From positions 1 through 12,676 of the forward strand of contig DAIEIZ010000083.1 of the NCBI GenBank assembly GCA_027351145.1: a DNA stretch of 12,676 nucleotides, written 5' to 3'. The first letter of the stretch is position 1. Each line of letters begins with the position of its first letter. This stretch comes from Candidatus Moraniibacteriota bacterium (GTDB taxonomy: Bacteria > Patescibacteriota > Minisyncoccia > Moranbacterales > UBA2206). The notes under the pieces are model-generated. The model saw only the letters and a list, made by a program, of their open reading frames with translations, was not told where the DNA came from and made no database searches. Made by a program: the position numbers and the translations under genes. Below, one piece after another: positions 1-6,903 of the stretch.

Positions 1-480
1 GTAGAGTCTATGCCGCATCAAGCAGGTTCTAACACAAAAATTAGAATTTATTGAAGTCCTTATCAAAACGAAGCATCTTCTAAAGAAATACCCAAAACCA
101 GGAATTCATCGCGCAACAATTTTATTTTTGAGGCTTTTAGTAAACCATGGAAAGCCGCCCGCAAAGACTCCGCTGGTAGCAATTGGAACATTTGGGATGA
201 AAATTATAATCTCAATCCTTATATGCGCTACACATCAAACAACTACATTCTTCCATCCGAATATTAGAAACCAAAAACAACAATTGCCTCCGACAGATCC
301 TTTGCCTGCAATATTGCCGCTGGTGGCAACGATGCCCGGGTAGCCAGCATGCGGCATTCGTAATCCTTAAAACCCACTCGCCACCGATATTTGGTGGCAA
401 CGGAATCTTGCCACAAGAATTAACGGATGATTCATTTGTGAATGTAAAGGTTGACCGCTAAAGCTTGTAATTTTTTTAGG
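1..480 (+). other. Gene-free left end with coding-like fragments
   Basis: No intact gene is visible. Several pieces read like protein but in different frames. Frame 1 from 55 to 267 contains NWNIWDENYNLNPYMRY and ends at TAG (265-267). The same frame continues to a TAA at 361-363 with a run containing ACNIAAGGNDARVASM. Frame 3 then reads FGGNGILPQELTDDSFVNV and ends at TAA 459-461, about 30 bases before a terminator hairpin. Together these could be the decayed 3' end of a plus-strand gene with several stops and shifts. A structured RNA is the alternative: 315-323 (TGCCGCTGG) can pair with 344-348 and 353-356. I recognise no family in either reading. Confidence 0.25.
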
Positions 481-491
481 AAAATCTTTAC

Positions 492-524
492 AAGAAAGGA
501 CCAATATCGTATTGGTCCTTTCTT
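492..524. terminator. 15-bp perfect hairpin, probable bidirectional terminator
   Basis: AAGAAAGGACCAATA (492-506) pairs perfectly with its complement at 510-524 around a TCG loop. The arm is T-rich at its 3' end on both strands. On the minus strand it begins 8 bases after the 3' end of tRNA-Gly, so it probably ends the tRNA transcript. On the plus strand it would end anything reading out of the left-end remnant. Confidence 0.75.
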
Positions 525-531
525 ATTTCTG

Positions 532-603
532 AGCGGGTAACGGGAATCGAACCCGTCGCTCGTCCTTGGCAAGGACGTATATTAGCCACTATACGATACC
601 CGC
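532..603 (-). tRNA. tRNA-Gly (anticodon GCC)
   Basis: On the minus strand this folds as a complete cloverleaf. The acceptor GCGGGTA (603-597) pairs with TACCCGC (539-533). The anticodon stem CGTCC/GGACG encloses the loop TTGCCAA with anticodon GCC. The T-arm is ACGGG-TTCGATT-CCCGT and the variable loop is 4 bases. The discriminator base is T (U73), as is usual for bacterial glycine tRNA. The CCA end is not encoded. It lies 38 bases downstream of tRNA-Pro on the same strand, so the two are probably cotranscribed and processed. Confidence 0.96.
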
Positions 604-641
604 TTTCAATCAGCTTGCAAACTATCCCAAAACCAATTTTG

Positions 642-712
642 TCGGGGCGCCGAGACTCGAACTCGGACTACTTGGTCCCAAACCAAGCGCGCTACCATTA
701 CACAACGCCCCG
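642..712 (-). tRNA. tRNA-Pro (anticodon UGG)
   Basis: On the minus strand the acceptor CGGGGCG (712-706) pairs with CGCCCCG (649-643). The anticodon stem CTTGG/CCAAG encloses TTTGGGA, giving anticodon TGG (UGG), which can read the CCN proline family. The T-arm is CCGAG-TTCGAGT-CTCGG, and the D-stem GTGT/GCGC includes G-U pairs. The first base of the acceptor is C paired with G72, a hallmark of bacterial proline tRNAs. The discriminator is A and CCA is not encoded. At 71 bases it is compact but complete. It is the promoter-proximal tRNA of the pair. Confidence 0.96.
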
Positions 713-857
713 CATTCGTCCCGCCAGAACGTAACTACAGAGGACAGATCCCGCTATTAGTCCGCAAAAGAGGATTCACACAGAAGCTCCGGCGGGCAAG
801 CCCGCTTGGCCACACAACACAATCACAACTTGAAAACTACATGCTATTTTTACTGAC
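713..857 (-). other. Leader of the tRNA-Pro/tRNA-Gly transcript
   Basis: About 145 bases separate the predicted transcription start (near 857) from tRNA-Pro. No reading frame or third tRNA is visible. The segment contains a GC-rich palindrome, GCGGGC-AA-GCCCGC (792-805), in otherwise ordinary sequence. It is probably a discarded 5' leader, with RNase P cutting at 712. An unrecognised small RNA cannot be excluded. Confidence 0.4.
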
Positions 858-863
858 CTATAA

Positions 864-892
864 ATCATATCCGCAAACAGCGCTTAAGTCAA
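864..892 (-). promoter_or_regulatory. Promoter of the tRNA-Pro/tRNA-Gly operon
   Basis: On the minus strand TTGACT (892-887) is separated by 17 bases from TATGAT (869-864). Each box matches the sigma-70 consensus at five of six positions. It lies directly beyond the HU terminator and reads toward the tRNAs. Confidence 0.7.
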
Positions 893-900
893 CAGGCATA

Positions 901-928
901 ACAAAATCCCGCTTGTGCGGGATTTTGT
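901..928 (-). terminator. HU terminator hairpin
   Basis: ACAAAATCCCGC (901-912) pairs perfectly with GCGGGATTTTGT (917-928) around a TTGT loop. On the minus strand the 3' arm ends in ATTTTGT, giving the U-rich exit. It sits about 47 bases past the HU stop and directly before the tRNA promoter, so it insulates the two transcripts. An AT-only palindrome, TTATTTTCT/AGAAAATAA (943-960), lies between the stop codon and this hairpin. Confidence 0.75.
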
Positions 929-974
929 CTCTATCTTCTAATTTATTTTCTAGAAAATAATTTTAGACTAGACC

Positions 975-1259
975 TTATTTAACAGCTTCTTTTAAAGCCT
1001 TTCCGGCTGTAAATTTGGGAACGGTCATTGCTGGAATTTGGATCTTAGCCTTAGTTTGAGGATTAATACCTTCTCTTGCTGCACGCTTAGAAACCTTGAA
1101 AGTTCCAAAACCAGTCATAGTTACCTTATCTCCGCTTTTCAAAGATTTAGTGATAACTTCGATCATTGTTTCCAGTACTATTTCGACGTCCTTTTTTGAC
1201 AATTCAGTTTTTTCGCTGATTGCGCTTACTAAAGCATCTTTATTGATATTGCCTGCCAT
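975..1259 (-). CDS. HU-family nucleoid DNA-binding protein
   Basis: This 94-residue basic protein is the usual length for HU (90-100 residues). HU dimers bind and bend DNA without strong sequence preference and compact the nucleoid. The family signature is clear: GFGTF near residues 50-54, then basic arm residues and the INPQT motif that begins the DNA-binding beta-arm, then PKFTAGKALKEAV in the C-terminal helix. The start at 1259 (MAGNINKD) is fixed by a consensus Shine-Dalgarno site at 1263-1271. The frame stays open upstream to an ATG at 1322, but that would add 21 residues not typical of HU and would overlap the ribosome-binding site and a leader hairpin. The gene is monocistronic, with its own promoter and terminator. 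IHF subunits share this fold, but a single free-standing gene favours HU. Confidence 0.95.
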   Translation of the reverse strand: MAGNINKDALVSAISEKTELSKKDVEIVLETMIEVITKSLKSGDKVTMTGFGTFKVSKRAAREGINPQTKAKIQIPAMTVPKFTAGKALKEAVK

Positions 1260-1262
1260 ATT

Positions 1263-1271
1263 ATCACCTCC
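1263..1271 (-). promoter_or_regulatory. Consensus Shine-Dalgarno site of HU
   Basis: On the minus strand GGAGGTGAT ends 3 bases before ATG 1259, with the GGAGG core 7 bases away. It settles the HU start. It stands out because the other housekeeping genes in the window have no such site. Confidence 0.85.
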
Positions 1272-1283
1272 TTTCAATAGTTT

Positions 1284-1319
1284 CGCCAAATCCTTTAATT
1301 TCACAATTAAACTTTGGCG
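1284..1319 (-). promoter_or_regulatory. Hairpin in the HU 5' leader
   Basis: CGCCAAA (1284-1290) pairs with TTTGGCG (1313-1319), and inside it TTTAATT (1294-1300) pairs with AATTAAA (1305-1311). The internal loop is 3 by 1 bases and the terminal loop is TCAC. The stem ends 12 bases before the HU Shine-Dalgarno site in the mRNA. It could affect HU translation or stability, or the palindrome could act at the DNA level as an operator. Confidence 0.55.
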
Positions 1320-1332
1320 CATACTTTAATTT

Positions 1333-1407
1333 TTATTCCTCGCCTGCAACGCCATATGCCAGTCTGCACGACTCATACAGCATGTCCGATAAGTAGCCTG
1401 TGAGCAT
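1333..1407 (-). CDS. Possible small leader ORF upstream of HU
   Basis: A 24-codon frame runs from ATG 1407 to TAA 1333-1335. It begins MLTGYLSDMLYE and ends RLAYGVAGEE. An internal ATG at 1383 would give 16 residues, and the frame is open back to a TAG at 1420-1422. Its composition looks protein-like and it could form an amphipathic helix. No convincing Shine-Dalgarno site precedes it, and the hairpin at 1393-1423 overlaps its start. It would lie in the same transcript as HU, whose ATG is 74 bases further on. It may be a leader peptide, a free small protein, or chance in a structured RNA. Confidence 0.3.
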   Translation of the reverse strand: MLTGYLSDMLYESCRLAYGVAGEE

Positions 1408-1430
1408 CACCCACTCATGCTACCTTTTTT
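1393..1430 (+). terminator. Hairpin plus T6, terminator-like on the plus strand
   Basis: GTAGC (1393-1397) pairs with GCTAC (1419-1423). After a CT bulge, GTGAG (1400-1404) pairs with CTCAT (1414-1418), leaving a 9-base loop. On the plus strand it is followed by C and six T (1425-1430), the form of an intrinsic terminator. No plus-strand gene is seen upstream of it. In the HU mRNA the same stem would form with a run of A before it, so it may instead be a leader structure. Confidence 0.4.
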
Positions 1431-1464
1431 ACAGCGACACAGACGCTCCTTCCTTCATATGTCT

Positions 1465-1494
1465 ATATTACTACAATTGCTTTAAATAAAGCAA
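1465..1494 (-). promoter_or_regulatory. Candidate HU promoter
   Basis: On the minus strand TTGCTT (1494-1489), 18 bases, then TAATAT (1470-1465). Each box matches the consensus at four of six positions. It begins just after the RNase Y stop at 1499. If used, the HU leader is nearly 200 bases long. Confidence 0.35.
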
Positions 1495-1498
1495 ATGG

Positions 1499-3031
1499 TT
1501 ATCGGGCGTATTCCACCACACGTGTTTCACGAATCACATTCACCTTAATCTCACCAGGATATTTTAATTCTTTTTCAATCTTGTCAGCAATTGCTCGGCT
1601 AAGTTTTATTGAACCCAAATCATCAATTTTGTCCGGTCTCACAAAAACGCGAATCTCTCTTCCTGCTTGAATGGCATAAGTTTTTTCCACCTCTGGAAAA
1701 GAAGTCGCCACCGCTTCCAATTCTTCCAAGCGTTTAAGATAATTTTCCAATGTGTCCTTTCTCGCCCCGGGACGAGAAGCGGAAATTGCATCGGCGGCAG
1801 AGATAATCATTGATTCCGGCGTTTCAAATGGATAGTCCTCATGATGTGATTTCATCACGTCAATAATTTCCTTGCCAATTTTGAATTTTTCCAAAATCTT
1901 AATTCCGATCTCAACATGTGTTCCTTGCACCTCATGGTCAATGGCTTTTCCGATATCATGCAAAAGCCCTGCTTTTTTCGCTAAATTCACATCAGCTCCA
2001 AGCTCCGCTGCTAGCGCTCCTGAAAGATGTGCCACCTCCAAAGAATGCAGAAGTGCGTTTTGCCCATAGCTGGTCCTGTAGCGCAAACGTCCGAGAATAT
2101 GAATTAATTTTGGATCAAGTCCTGCCACGCCAACATCATAGGCCGCAGCATCTCCCGCCTCACGAATCTTATTGTTTATTTCCAATTTAGCAAATTCTAC
2201 CGCCTCTTCAATCTTAGTTGGATGAATGCGTCCATCAGAGATAAGTCTTTCAATCGCAATTCTGGCAATTTCACGACGAATCGGATCAAAACCAGAAATC
2301 ACAATCGCTTCCGGGGTATCATCAACAATAATCTCAATTCCTGTTAGTCTTTCCAGCGCCTTAATATTGCGACCCTCTCTACCGATAATTCGTCCTTTTA
2401 CCTCGTCCGATGGAATTGCCACAATGCTCGTAGTAACATCTGCCGCATGCGAACCGGCATACTTTTGAATAGCCTGCGTCATAATATCTCGAGCCTTCTT
2501 TTCTAGCGTGTCACGACCTTCTATCTCCAAAGACTTAATTCTTTTGGCCAACAATTCTCGGCTTTCTTCTTCGGTCAATTGCAAAAGAATTTTTTTTGCC
2601 GCCTCTTTGGAAAGCCCCGCGATTTTCTCCAGTCGCTTCAGCTCTTGCTTCCTGGCCTCTTCCACTTCCTTTCTAACTGCCCTCACTTCTTCCGCTTTTT
2701 TAGCCAAAAGTTCTTTTTCCTTCTCTACTTCCTGAATCTTCCCCTCCAAGCTCTCCTCTTTCTTGTCCAAACGCGCCTCAGTACGCCTAAGTAACTCTTC
2801 CCTGTCATACTCCTTTTTCTTAGCTTCCTCCAGGATATCAACTGCTTTATTTTTTGCCTCTAAAATTATCTCCTGACCTCTCTTTTCTGCCTCTTCTTCC
2901 ACTTTCACTGCCCTACCCTCTGCGGTTGAAAGTTGCTTCTTAGCGATTGTCTGTCTCGCATAATAGCCCAAAATTGAACCGATTCCCAAAGATAAAATAC
3001 CGGTGATGATCACCGTTAAACCTATTTCCAT
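1499..3031 (-). CDS. rny: Ribonuclease Y (RNase Y), membrane-anchored endoribonuclease
   Basis: RNase Y starts bulk mRNA decay by endonucleolytic cleavage at the inner face of the membrane. At 510 residues this is close to the usual 510-520. Domains in order are a single N-terminal membrane helix (about residues 3-24), a long charged coiled coil (about 30-190) and a KH RNA-binding domain with its GxxG loop as GREG (217-220). The metal-dependent HD phosphohydrolase domain follows, with the metal-binding HD pair at 358-359, SHHED at 395-399, and the conserved ADAISASRPGAR at 413-424. All catalytic hallmarks are intact. No Shine-Dalgarno site precedes ATG 3031. It has its own promoter, divergent from gpmI. 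No clear terminator separates it from the HU promoter region, so some readthrough into HU is possible. Confidence 0.96.
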   Translation of the reverse strand: MEIGLTVIITGILSLGIGSILGYYARQTIAKKQLSTAEGRAVKVEEEAEKRGQEIILEAKNKAVDILEEAKKKEYDREELLRRTEARLDKKEESLEGKIQEVEKEKELLAKKAEEVRAVRKEVEEARKQELKRLEKIAGLSKEAAKKILLQLTEEESRELLAKRIKSLEIEGRDTLEKKARDIMTQAIQKYAGSHAADVTTSIVAIPSDEVKGRIIGREGRNIKALERLTGIEIIVDDTPEAIVISGFDPIRREIARIAIERLISDGRIHPTKIEEAVEFAKLEINNKIREAGDAAAYDVGVAGLDPKLIHILGRLRYRTSYGQNALLHSLEVAHLSGALAAELGADVNLAKKAGLLHDIGKAIDHEVQGTHVEIGIKILEKFKIGKEIIDVMKSHHEDYPFETPESMIISAADAISASRPGARKDTLENYLKRLEELEAVATSFPEVEKTYAIQAGREIRVFVRPDKIDDLGSIKLSRAIADKIEKELKYPGEIKVNVIRETRVVEYAR

Positions 3032-3128
3032 AATATTTCATTCTATTCAATTGATAAATCATAAATGCAATTAAACACAAATATTTTTTCGAAAAATCAG
3101 GCTGTTACGCCGACCATCTCTCTTTACC

Positions 3129-3156
3129 AATATAAACTAGACTTTTATTTAAACAA
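3129..3156 (-). promoter_or_regulatory. Candidate rny promoter
   Basis: On the minus strand TTGTTT (3156-3151), 16 bases, then TATATT (3134-3129). The boxes match the consensus at four and five of six positions. The predicted leader is about 90 bases and includes a small TTTTTCGAAAAA palindrome. The 223-base spacer 3032-3254 otherwise holds only this and the divergent gpmI promoter. Confidence 0.45.
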
Positions 3157-3193
3157 TTATCCACCCTCCTAATGGTATTACAACGACTGGCTT

Positions 3194-3222
3194 TTGTCAA
3201 AAAACGAGTGAAATGCTATCAT
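3194..3222 (+). promoter_or_regulatory. gpmI promoter
   Basis: TTGTCA (3194-3199), 17 bases, TATCAT (3217-3222). Both boxes match sigma-70 consensus at five of six positions. Transcription would start near 3229, giving a leader of about 25 bases before ATG 3255. Confidence 0.65.
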
Positions 3223-3254
3223 TCAACAGTAAGAACTAGCAAAAACCATAAACT

Positions 3255-4832
3255 ATGAAAAATACTTTCAAGCCCATTGTTTTAGTAGTCTTGGATGGCT
3301 GGGGCATAAGCGAAAAACAACAGGGCAACCCAATCATGACCGCAAAACTGCCCACAATGGACAAGCTCAACCAATTCTATCCCCATATCGCCATCCAGGC
3401 TTCTGGAATTGCGGTGGGCATCCCATGGGGAGAACCGGGAAATTCAGAAGTTGGACATCTCACTCTTGGTACTGGGCAAACTCTCTACCAAAACCTTCCT
3501 CGCATCACAATGTCCATTCAAAATGGAGAATTTTTTAAAAACCCCGCTTTTCTCGGAGCAGTCGAACATGCTAAGAAAAACAACTCCTCTGTTCATATAA
3601 TGGGACTTCTCGGTAAAGGCGGAATTCATTCTAATGTGGATCATCTCTACGGCCTCCTGGAGTTAATGCAGGAACAAAAATTTAAAAAAGTTTTTCTGCA
3701 CATTTTTACCGATGGAAGAGACTGCGCCCCAACTTCAGCGATAGACTGCATAACAGAACTACAAAAAAGAATCAATGCTACTGGTGTAGGTAAGATTGCC
3801 ACTCTTGGTGGCAGATATTATGGAATGGATCGCAATAATAATTGGGACCGCATCAAGCTTGCCTACGACGCCATGACAAAAGGAGTTGGAAATTTGATAG
3901 AGGATTCAATTGAATACCTAAAAAAATCCTACAAGAAAGAGGTTTTTGACGAATATATCGAACCGGCAGTTATTATTGAAGGCGGAAAACCGATTGCAAC
4001 AATTGACGACAATGATTCCCTTATCTTTTTCAACTTTCGCGAAGACCGAGCCCGCGAAATAACGAAAGCCTTTGTTCTTCCAGGATTTAATAAATTCGAG
4101 AGAAAACCAATTGAAAACCTGCATTTTGTGGCCATGGTTCAATATGAAGCTGATTTGCCCGTAAGCGACATCGCTTTCCCTGTCGTAGAAGTTAACACCT
4201 GCTTAGGTAATGTTTTAGCCGAAAACAAACTAACTCAACTACGAATCGCAGAAACAGAAAAATTTGCCCATGTCACCTATTTTTTCAATGGAGGAAATGA
4301 AGAGCCATTCCCCCTGGAAGACCGGGTGATCATCCCGTCAAAAGATGTTGCGCGTTTTGATGAAGCACCGGAAATGAGTGCCAGAGAAATTACCGAAAAA
4401 GTTTGTGATTTCATCAAAGAAGAAAAATATGATTTCATCCTAATCAATTACGCCAATGCGGATATTGTTGGTCACACAGGAAACGAAGAAGCTGCTGTCA
4501 TAGCCATAGAAACAGTTGACAACTGCTTGGGAAAAGTTATCCAAGAGGTGATTTCCAAAAATGGTTGCCTCCTTGTCACCGCCGATCACGGAAATGTGGA
4601 AGAAATGGTTAATATCAGAACGGGGGAAAGAAACACTGAGCATTCCGCCAATCCAGTTCCTCTTTGGTTTATAACCAATGAAAACCACCAATTGAGCCAA
4701 AGCGCCTATACTTTCGAAGTCTCCGGACTCCTTAGCGACATAGCGCCGACAATTCTCGATCTTTTTGACATAAAAAAACCAGAAAAAATGTCTGGCGAAA
4801 GCCTCTTGCCATTATTAGGATTTAAGAAATAG
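3255..4832 (+). CDS. gpmI: 2,3-bisphosphoglycerate-independent phosphoglycerate mutase
   Basis: This enzyme interconverts 3- and 2-phosphoglycerate in glycolysis, using two manganese ions and a phosphoserine intermediate. At 525 residues it is near the usual 505-515. It belongs to the alkaline phosphatase superfamily. Visible motifs are VVLDGWG with metal ligand D14, PGNSEVGH with catalytic serine S64, YYGMDRNNNWDR and FFNFREDRARE of the transferase domain, NADIVGHTGN, and TADHGNVEE with D444 and H445 of the second metal site. All are intact. There is no Shine-Dalgarno site before ATG 3255. The gene has its own promoter, is divergent from rny and converges on clpP. Its presence indicates at least the lower part of glycolysis. 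Confidence 0.97.
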   Translation: MKNTFKPIVLVVLDGWGISEKQQGNPIMTAKLPTMDKLNQFYPHIAIQASGIAVGIPWGEPGNSEVGHLTLGTGQTLYQNLPRITMSIQNGEFFKNPAFLGAVEHAKKNNSSVHIMGLLGKGGIHSNVDHLYGLLELMQEQKFKKVFLHIFTDGRDCAPTSAIDCITELQKRINATGVGKIATLGGRYYGMDRNNNWDRIKLAYDAMTKGVGNLIEDSIEYLKKSYKKEVFDEYIEPAVIIEGGKPIATIDDNDSLIFFNFREDRAREITKAFVLPGFNKFERKPIENLHFVAMVQYEADLPVSDIAFPVVEVNTCLGNVLAENKLTQLRIAETEKFAHVTYFFNGGNEEPFPLEDRVIIPSKDVARFDEAPEMSAREITEKVCDFIKEEKYDFILINYANADIVGHTGNEEAAVIAIETVDNCLGKVIQEVISKNGCLLVTADHGNVEEMVNIRTGERNTEHSANPVPLWFITNENHQLSQSAYTFEVSGLLSDIAPTILDLFDIKKPEKMSGESLLPLLGFKK

Positions 4833-4847
4833 AAAATTTTGCTAACC

Positions 4848-4883
4848 AAAAAACACCCCGACATAACAGTGGGGGTGTTTTTT
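4848..4883. terminator. Bidirectional terminator shared by gpmI and clpP
   Basis: AAAAAACACCCC (4848-4859) pairs with GGGGTGTTTTTT (4872-4883) around a 12-base loop. Each strand leaves the stem through six T. It lies 15 bases after the gpmI stop and about 22 bases past the clpP stop, so it serves both convergent genes. Confidence 0.88.
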
Positions 4884-4905
4884 ATTTATAAAAACAGGGA
4901 TTGAA

Positions 4906-5502
4906 CTATTTAATAATCTTATCCACAATGCCATATTTCTTTGCTTCAGTCGCACTCATGAAAAAATCCCGCTCCGCATCAATGGCAATCTTAGCAATCG
5001 TTTGACCAGTATGCAAAGCTAATATCTCATTCAGCCGCTCCTTAGTTTTCAAAATATGCCTCGCGTGAATATCAATATCTGTCGCTTGACCCTGCGCACC
5101 GCCCATTACTTGATGAATCATCACTTCGCTGTTAGGCAACGCGATTCGCTTGCTGCGAGCCCCGGCAGCAAGAAGCAGGGCAGCTGCGCTTGCCGCGATT
5201 CCCACGCAAATAGTCGACACGTCAGCTTTTATAAATTGCATCGTATCATATATTGCAAAAGCGGATGTAACGGAACCACCGGGAGAATTAATATAGAGCT
5301 TAATATCTTCTTTCGAAGCTTGCGAGTCCAAAAACAAAAGTTGCGCGATAATAATATTAGCACTCACATCATCAATTGGACTACCAAGAAAAATTATCCG
5401 ATCGCGAAGCAACCGGGAATAGATATCGTAAGCACGCTCGCCACCACTGGTTTTTTCAATTACAGTTGGAATAAGATATTGATTTGTAATTGCTTTGTTC
5501 AT
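4906..5502 (-). CDS. clpP: ATP-dependent Clp protease proteolytic subunit
   Basis: ClpP forms the double-heptamer serine-protease barrel that degrades proteins fed to it by ClpX or ClpA/C. At 198 residues it is full length. The catalytic triad is present: S105 in GIAASAAALLLAAG, H130 in EVMIHQ and D179 in ERDFFMSA. INSPGGSVTSAFAIYD (71-86) contains the glycine-rich oxyanion-hole segment. The residues after the nucleophile are AAA instead of the common MGA, which is unusual but hydrophobic and small. No Shine-Dalgarno site precedes ATG 5502. It lies 99 bases downstream of tig, the classical tig-clpP order, but clpX does not follow: gpmI converges from the other side. The spacer from tig is AT-rich with a CATTGA/TCAATG palindrome at 5563-5575 and no convincing promoter. 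Confidence 0.96.
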   Translation of the reverse strand: MNKAITNQYLIPTVIEKTSGGERAYDIYSRLLRDRIIFLGSPIDDVSANIIIAQLLFLDSQASKEDIKLYINSPGGSVTSAFAIYDTMQFIKADVSTICVGIAASAAALLLAAGARSKRIALPNSEVMIHQVMGGAQGQATDIDIHARHILKTKERLNEILALHTGQTIAKIAIDAERDFFMSATEAKKYGIVDKIIK

Positions 5503-5601
5503 ATTATTGTAATAATTTTTAATTTCTAAATAATTTGTAATGTTTTAATTTTTAAATCAGAACATTGATTCAATGAATTATAAAATTAAAAATTCTAATT
5601 A

Positions 5602-6885
5602 TCATAGCTTCTCCAGCATTTCAAATACCTTATCATTTTCCAAAGTTCCTTTGACATAACTATAGAGTCTTTGCATATCAACATTTTTTTCGAAATCTTT
5701 CACGTTCTTATAATGCTGCATAGTCTTATTCATTTCCACTTCCACCTCTGCCGACTCCACTTTCACATCCTCCTTCTTAGCAATCTCCTTGAGCGCCATG
5801 GCAGATTTAATTCTTTTCTCCGCTTGCGGTTCCCAATCCTTTAAAAGTTCCGTCTTATTTTTCTTGAGCTTTTCCAGATAATTATCCAACGTCATTCCGG
5901 TCTGCGCAATCTGCCCTTCAAATTCTTGCACCATGCGATTGAGCTCATCAGCCACCAGCTCTTCCGGCAATTCTCCTTCCAAACTTTTTACAATTTCGTC
6001 CAAATATTTGCCCTGTTTTTCTTCTCTGGTCTTGTGCTCATTTTCGTGTTCCATGCCTTCTTTGATGTTAATCTTCAGCTCGGAGAGATCCTTGAATTTT
6101 CCAAGTGAGACGGCAAATTCATCATTAATTTCTGGCACTTGTCTTTCTTGCACCAAAACCATCTTCACTTTAAATTTAGCCATCTTACCTGACAAATCAT
6201 CTTTGTGATAATCTTTCGGAAAAGCCAGTTCAAACTCCTTCTCATCGCCTTCGCTCATGCCGATCAAATTTTCTTCAAAACCGGGAATAAATACCCCTTT
6301 GCCGACCACGAGCGCATGATTTTTGCTCGTGCCGCCATCAATCACTTTTCCATCAACACTCACTTCAAAATCAACTTCCACACTATCATTGTTCGCCACC
6401 GCGCGTCTCACTGTCACAAGTTTCACGCGACTGTTGGCAATCTTTTCCAACTCAAGCATAATTTCATCCTCAGACACTTCAGTTGTCTTTTTCTGATACT
6501 CCGCATTGATTTTTTTGATAGCATCTTTATATTTATCAGACACACTAACTTCTGGCATCACTGCCACAGTTGCTTTAAAAATCAAATCTTCATTTTCGGA
6601 AATTTTATCAATCTCAACTTTAGGGCTTCCAATGGTAGCCAGTTTTTCGCGTACGACAAAATTAGAATAACCCTTACTAATCGCTTTTTCAGCCGCATGA
6701 CTAAGAATCATTTCCTTTCCCACTTTTTGTTCCACCAAATTTCGCGGCGCTTTCCCCTGGCGAAATCCCGGAAACTTAAACTCAGCAGAAATTTCCGCCA
6801 CAGCCGGGGTGATAAATTTCTCCCATTCCTTCCATTCAATAATTAATTCGATTTCAATTTTTGATTTAGGTAATTTCTTTATCAT
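5602..6885 (-). CDS. tig: Trigger factor, ribosome-associated chaperone
   Basis: Trigger factor binds the ribosome beside the exit tunnel, shields nascent chains and has peptidyl-prolyl isomerase activity. At 427 residues it is near the family's 430. The ribosome-binding loop signature is present as PGFRQGKAP (39-47). An FKBP-type isomerase domain follows at about 160-245, with VVGKGVFIPGFEENLIGM, then the long helical C-terminal chaperone domain. The start at 6885 is 18 bases after the ppaC stop, suggesting cotranscription and possible translational coupling, since no Shine-Dalgarno site is visible. It ends TGA directly followed by TAA. Upstream is ppaC and downstream is clpP. Confidence 0.95.
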   Translation of the reverse strand: MIKKLPKSKIEIELIIEWKEWEKFITPAVAEISAEFKFPGFRQGKAPRNLVEQKVGKEMILSHAAEKAISKGYSNFVVREKLATIGSPKVEIDKISENEDLIFKATVAVMPEVSVSDKYKDAIKKINAEYQKKTTEVSEDEIMLELEKIANSRVKLVTVRRAVANNDSVEVDFEVSVDGKVIDGGTSKNHALVVGKGVFIPGFEENLIGMSEGDEKEFELAFPKDYHKDDLSGKMAKFKVKMVLVQERQVPEINDEFAVSLGKFKDLSELKINIKEGMEHENEHKTREEKQGKYLDEIVKSLEGELPEELVADELNRMVQEFEGQIAQTGMTLDNYLEKLKKNKTELLKDWEPQAEKRIKSAMALKEIAKKEDVKVESAEVEVEMNKTMQHYKNVKDFEKNVDMQRLYSYVKGTLENDKVFEMLEKL

Positions 6886-6903
6886 AGCAACTTTAAAAAT
6901 TTA

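Noticed and set aside
322..402. Direct repeat TGGTGGCAACG (321-331 and 392-402) as an attachment site or CRISPR-like repeat
   Set aside because: There are only two copies of 11 bases, with no regular spacing, further units or associated genes.
713..857. A third tRNA upstream of tRNA-Pro
   Set aside because: The GC-rich hairpin is a simple palindrome. No T-arm, anticodon arm or acceptor pairing can be built around it.
1260..1322. N-terminally extended HU starting at ATG 1322
   Set aside because: The extension is not typical of HU, overlaps the leader hairpin, and would bypass the consensus Shine-Dalgarno site that serves ATG 1259.
5056..6846. Long plus-strand open frames opposite clpP and tig
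   Set aside because: They are the complement of strongly supported genes, have odd composition rich in Phe, His and Ser, and carry no family motifs.
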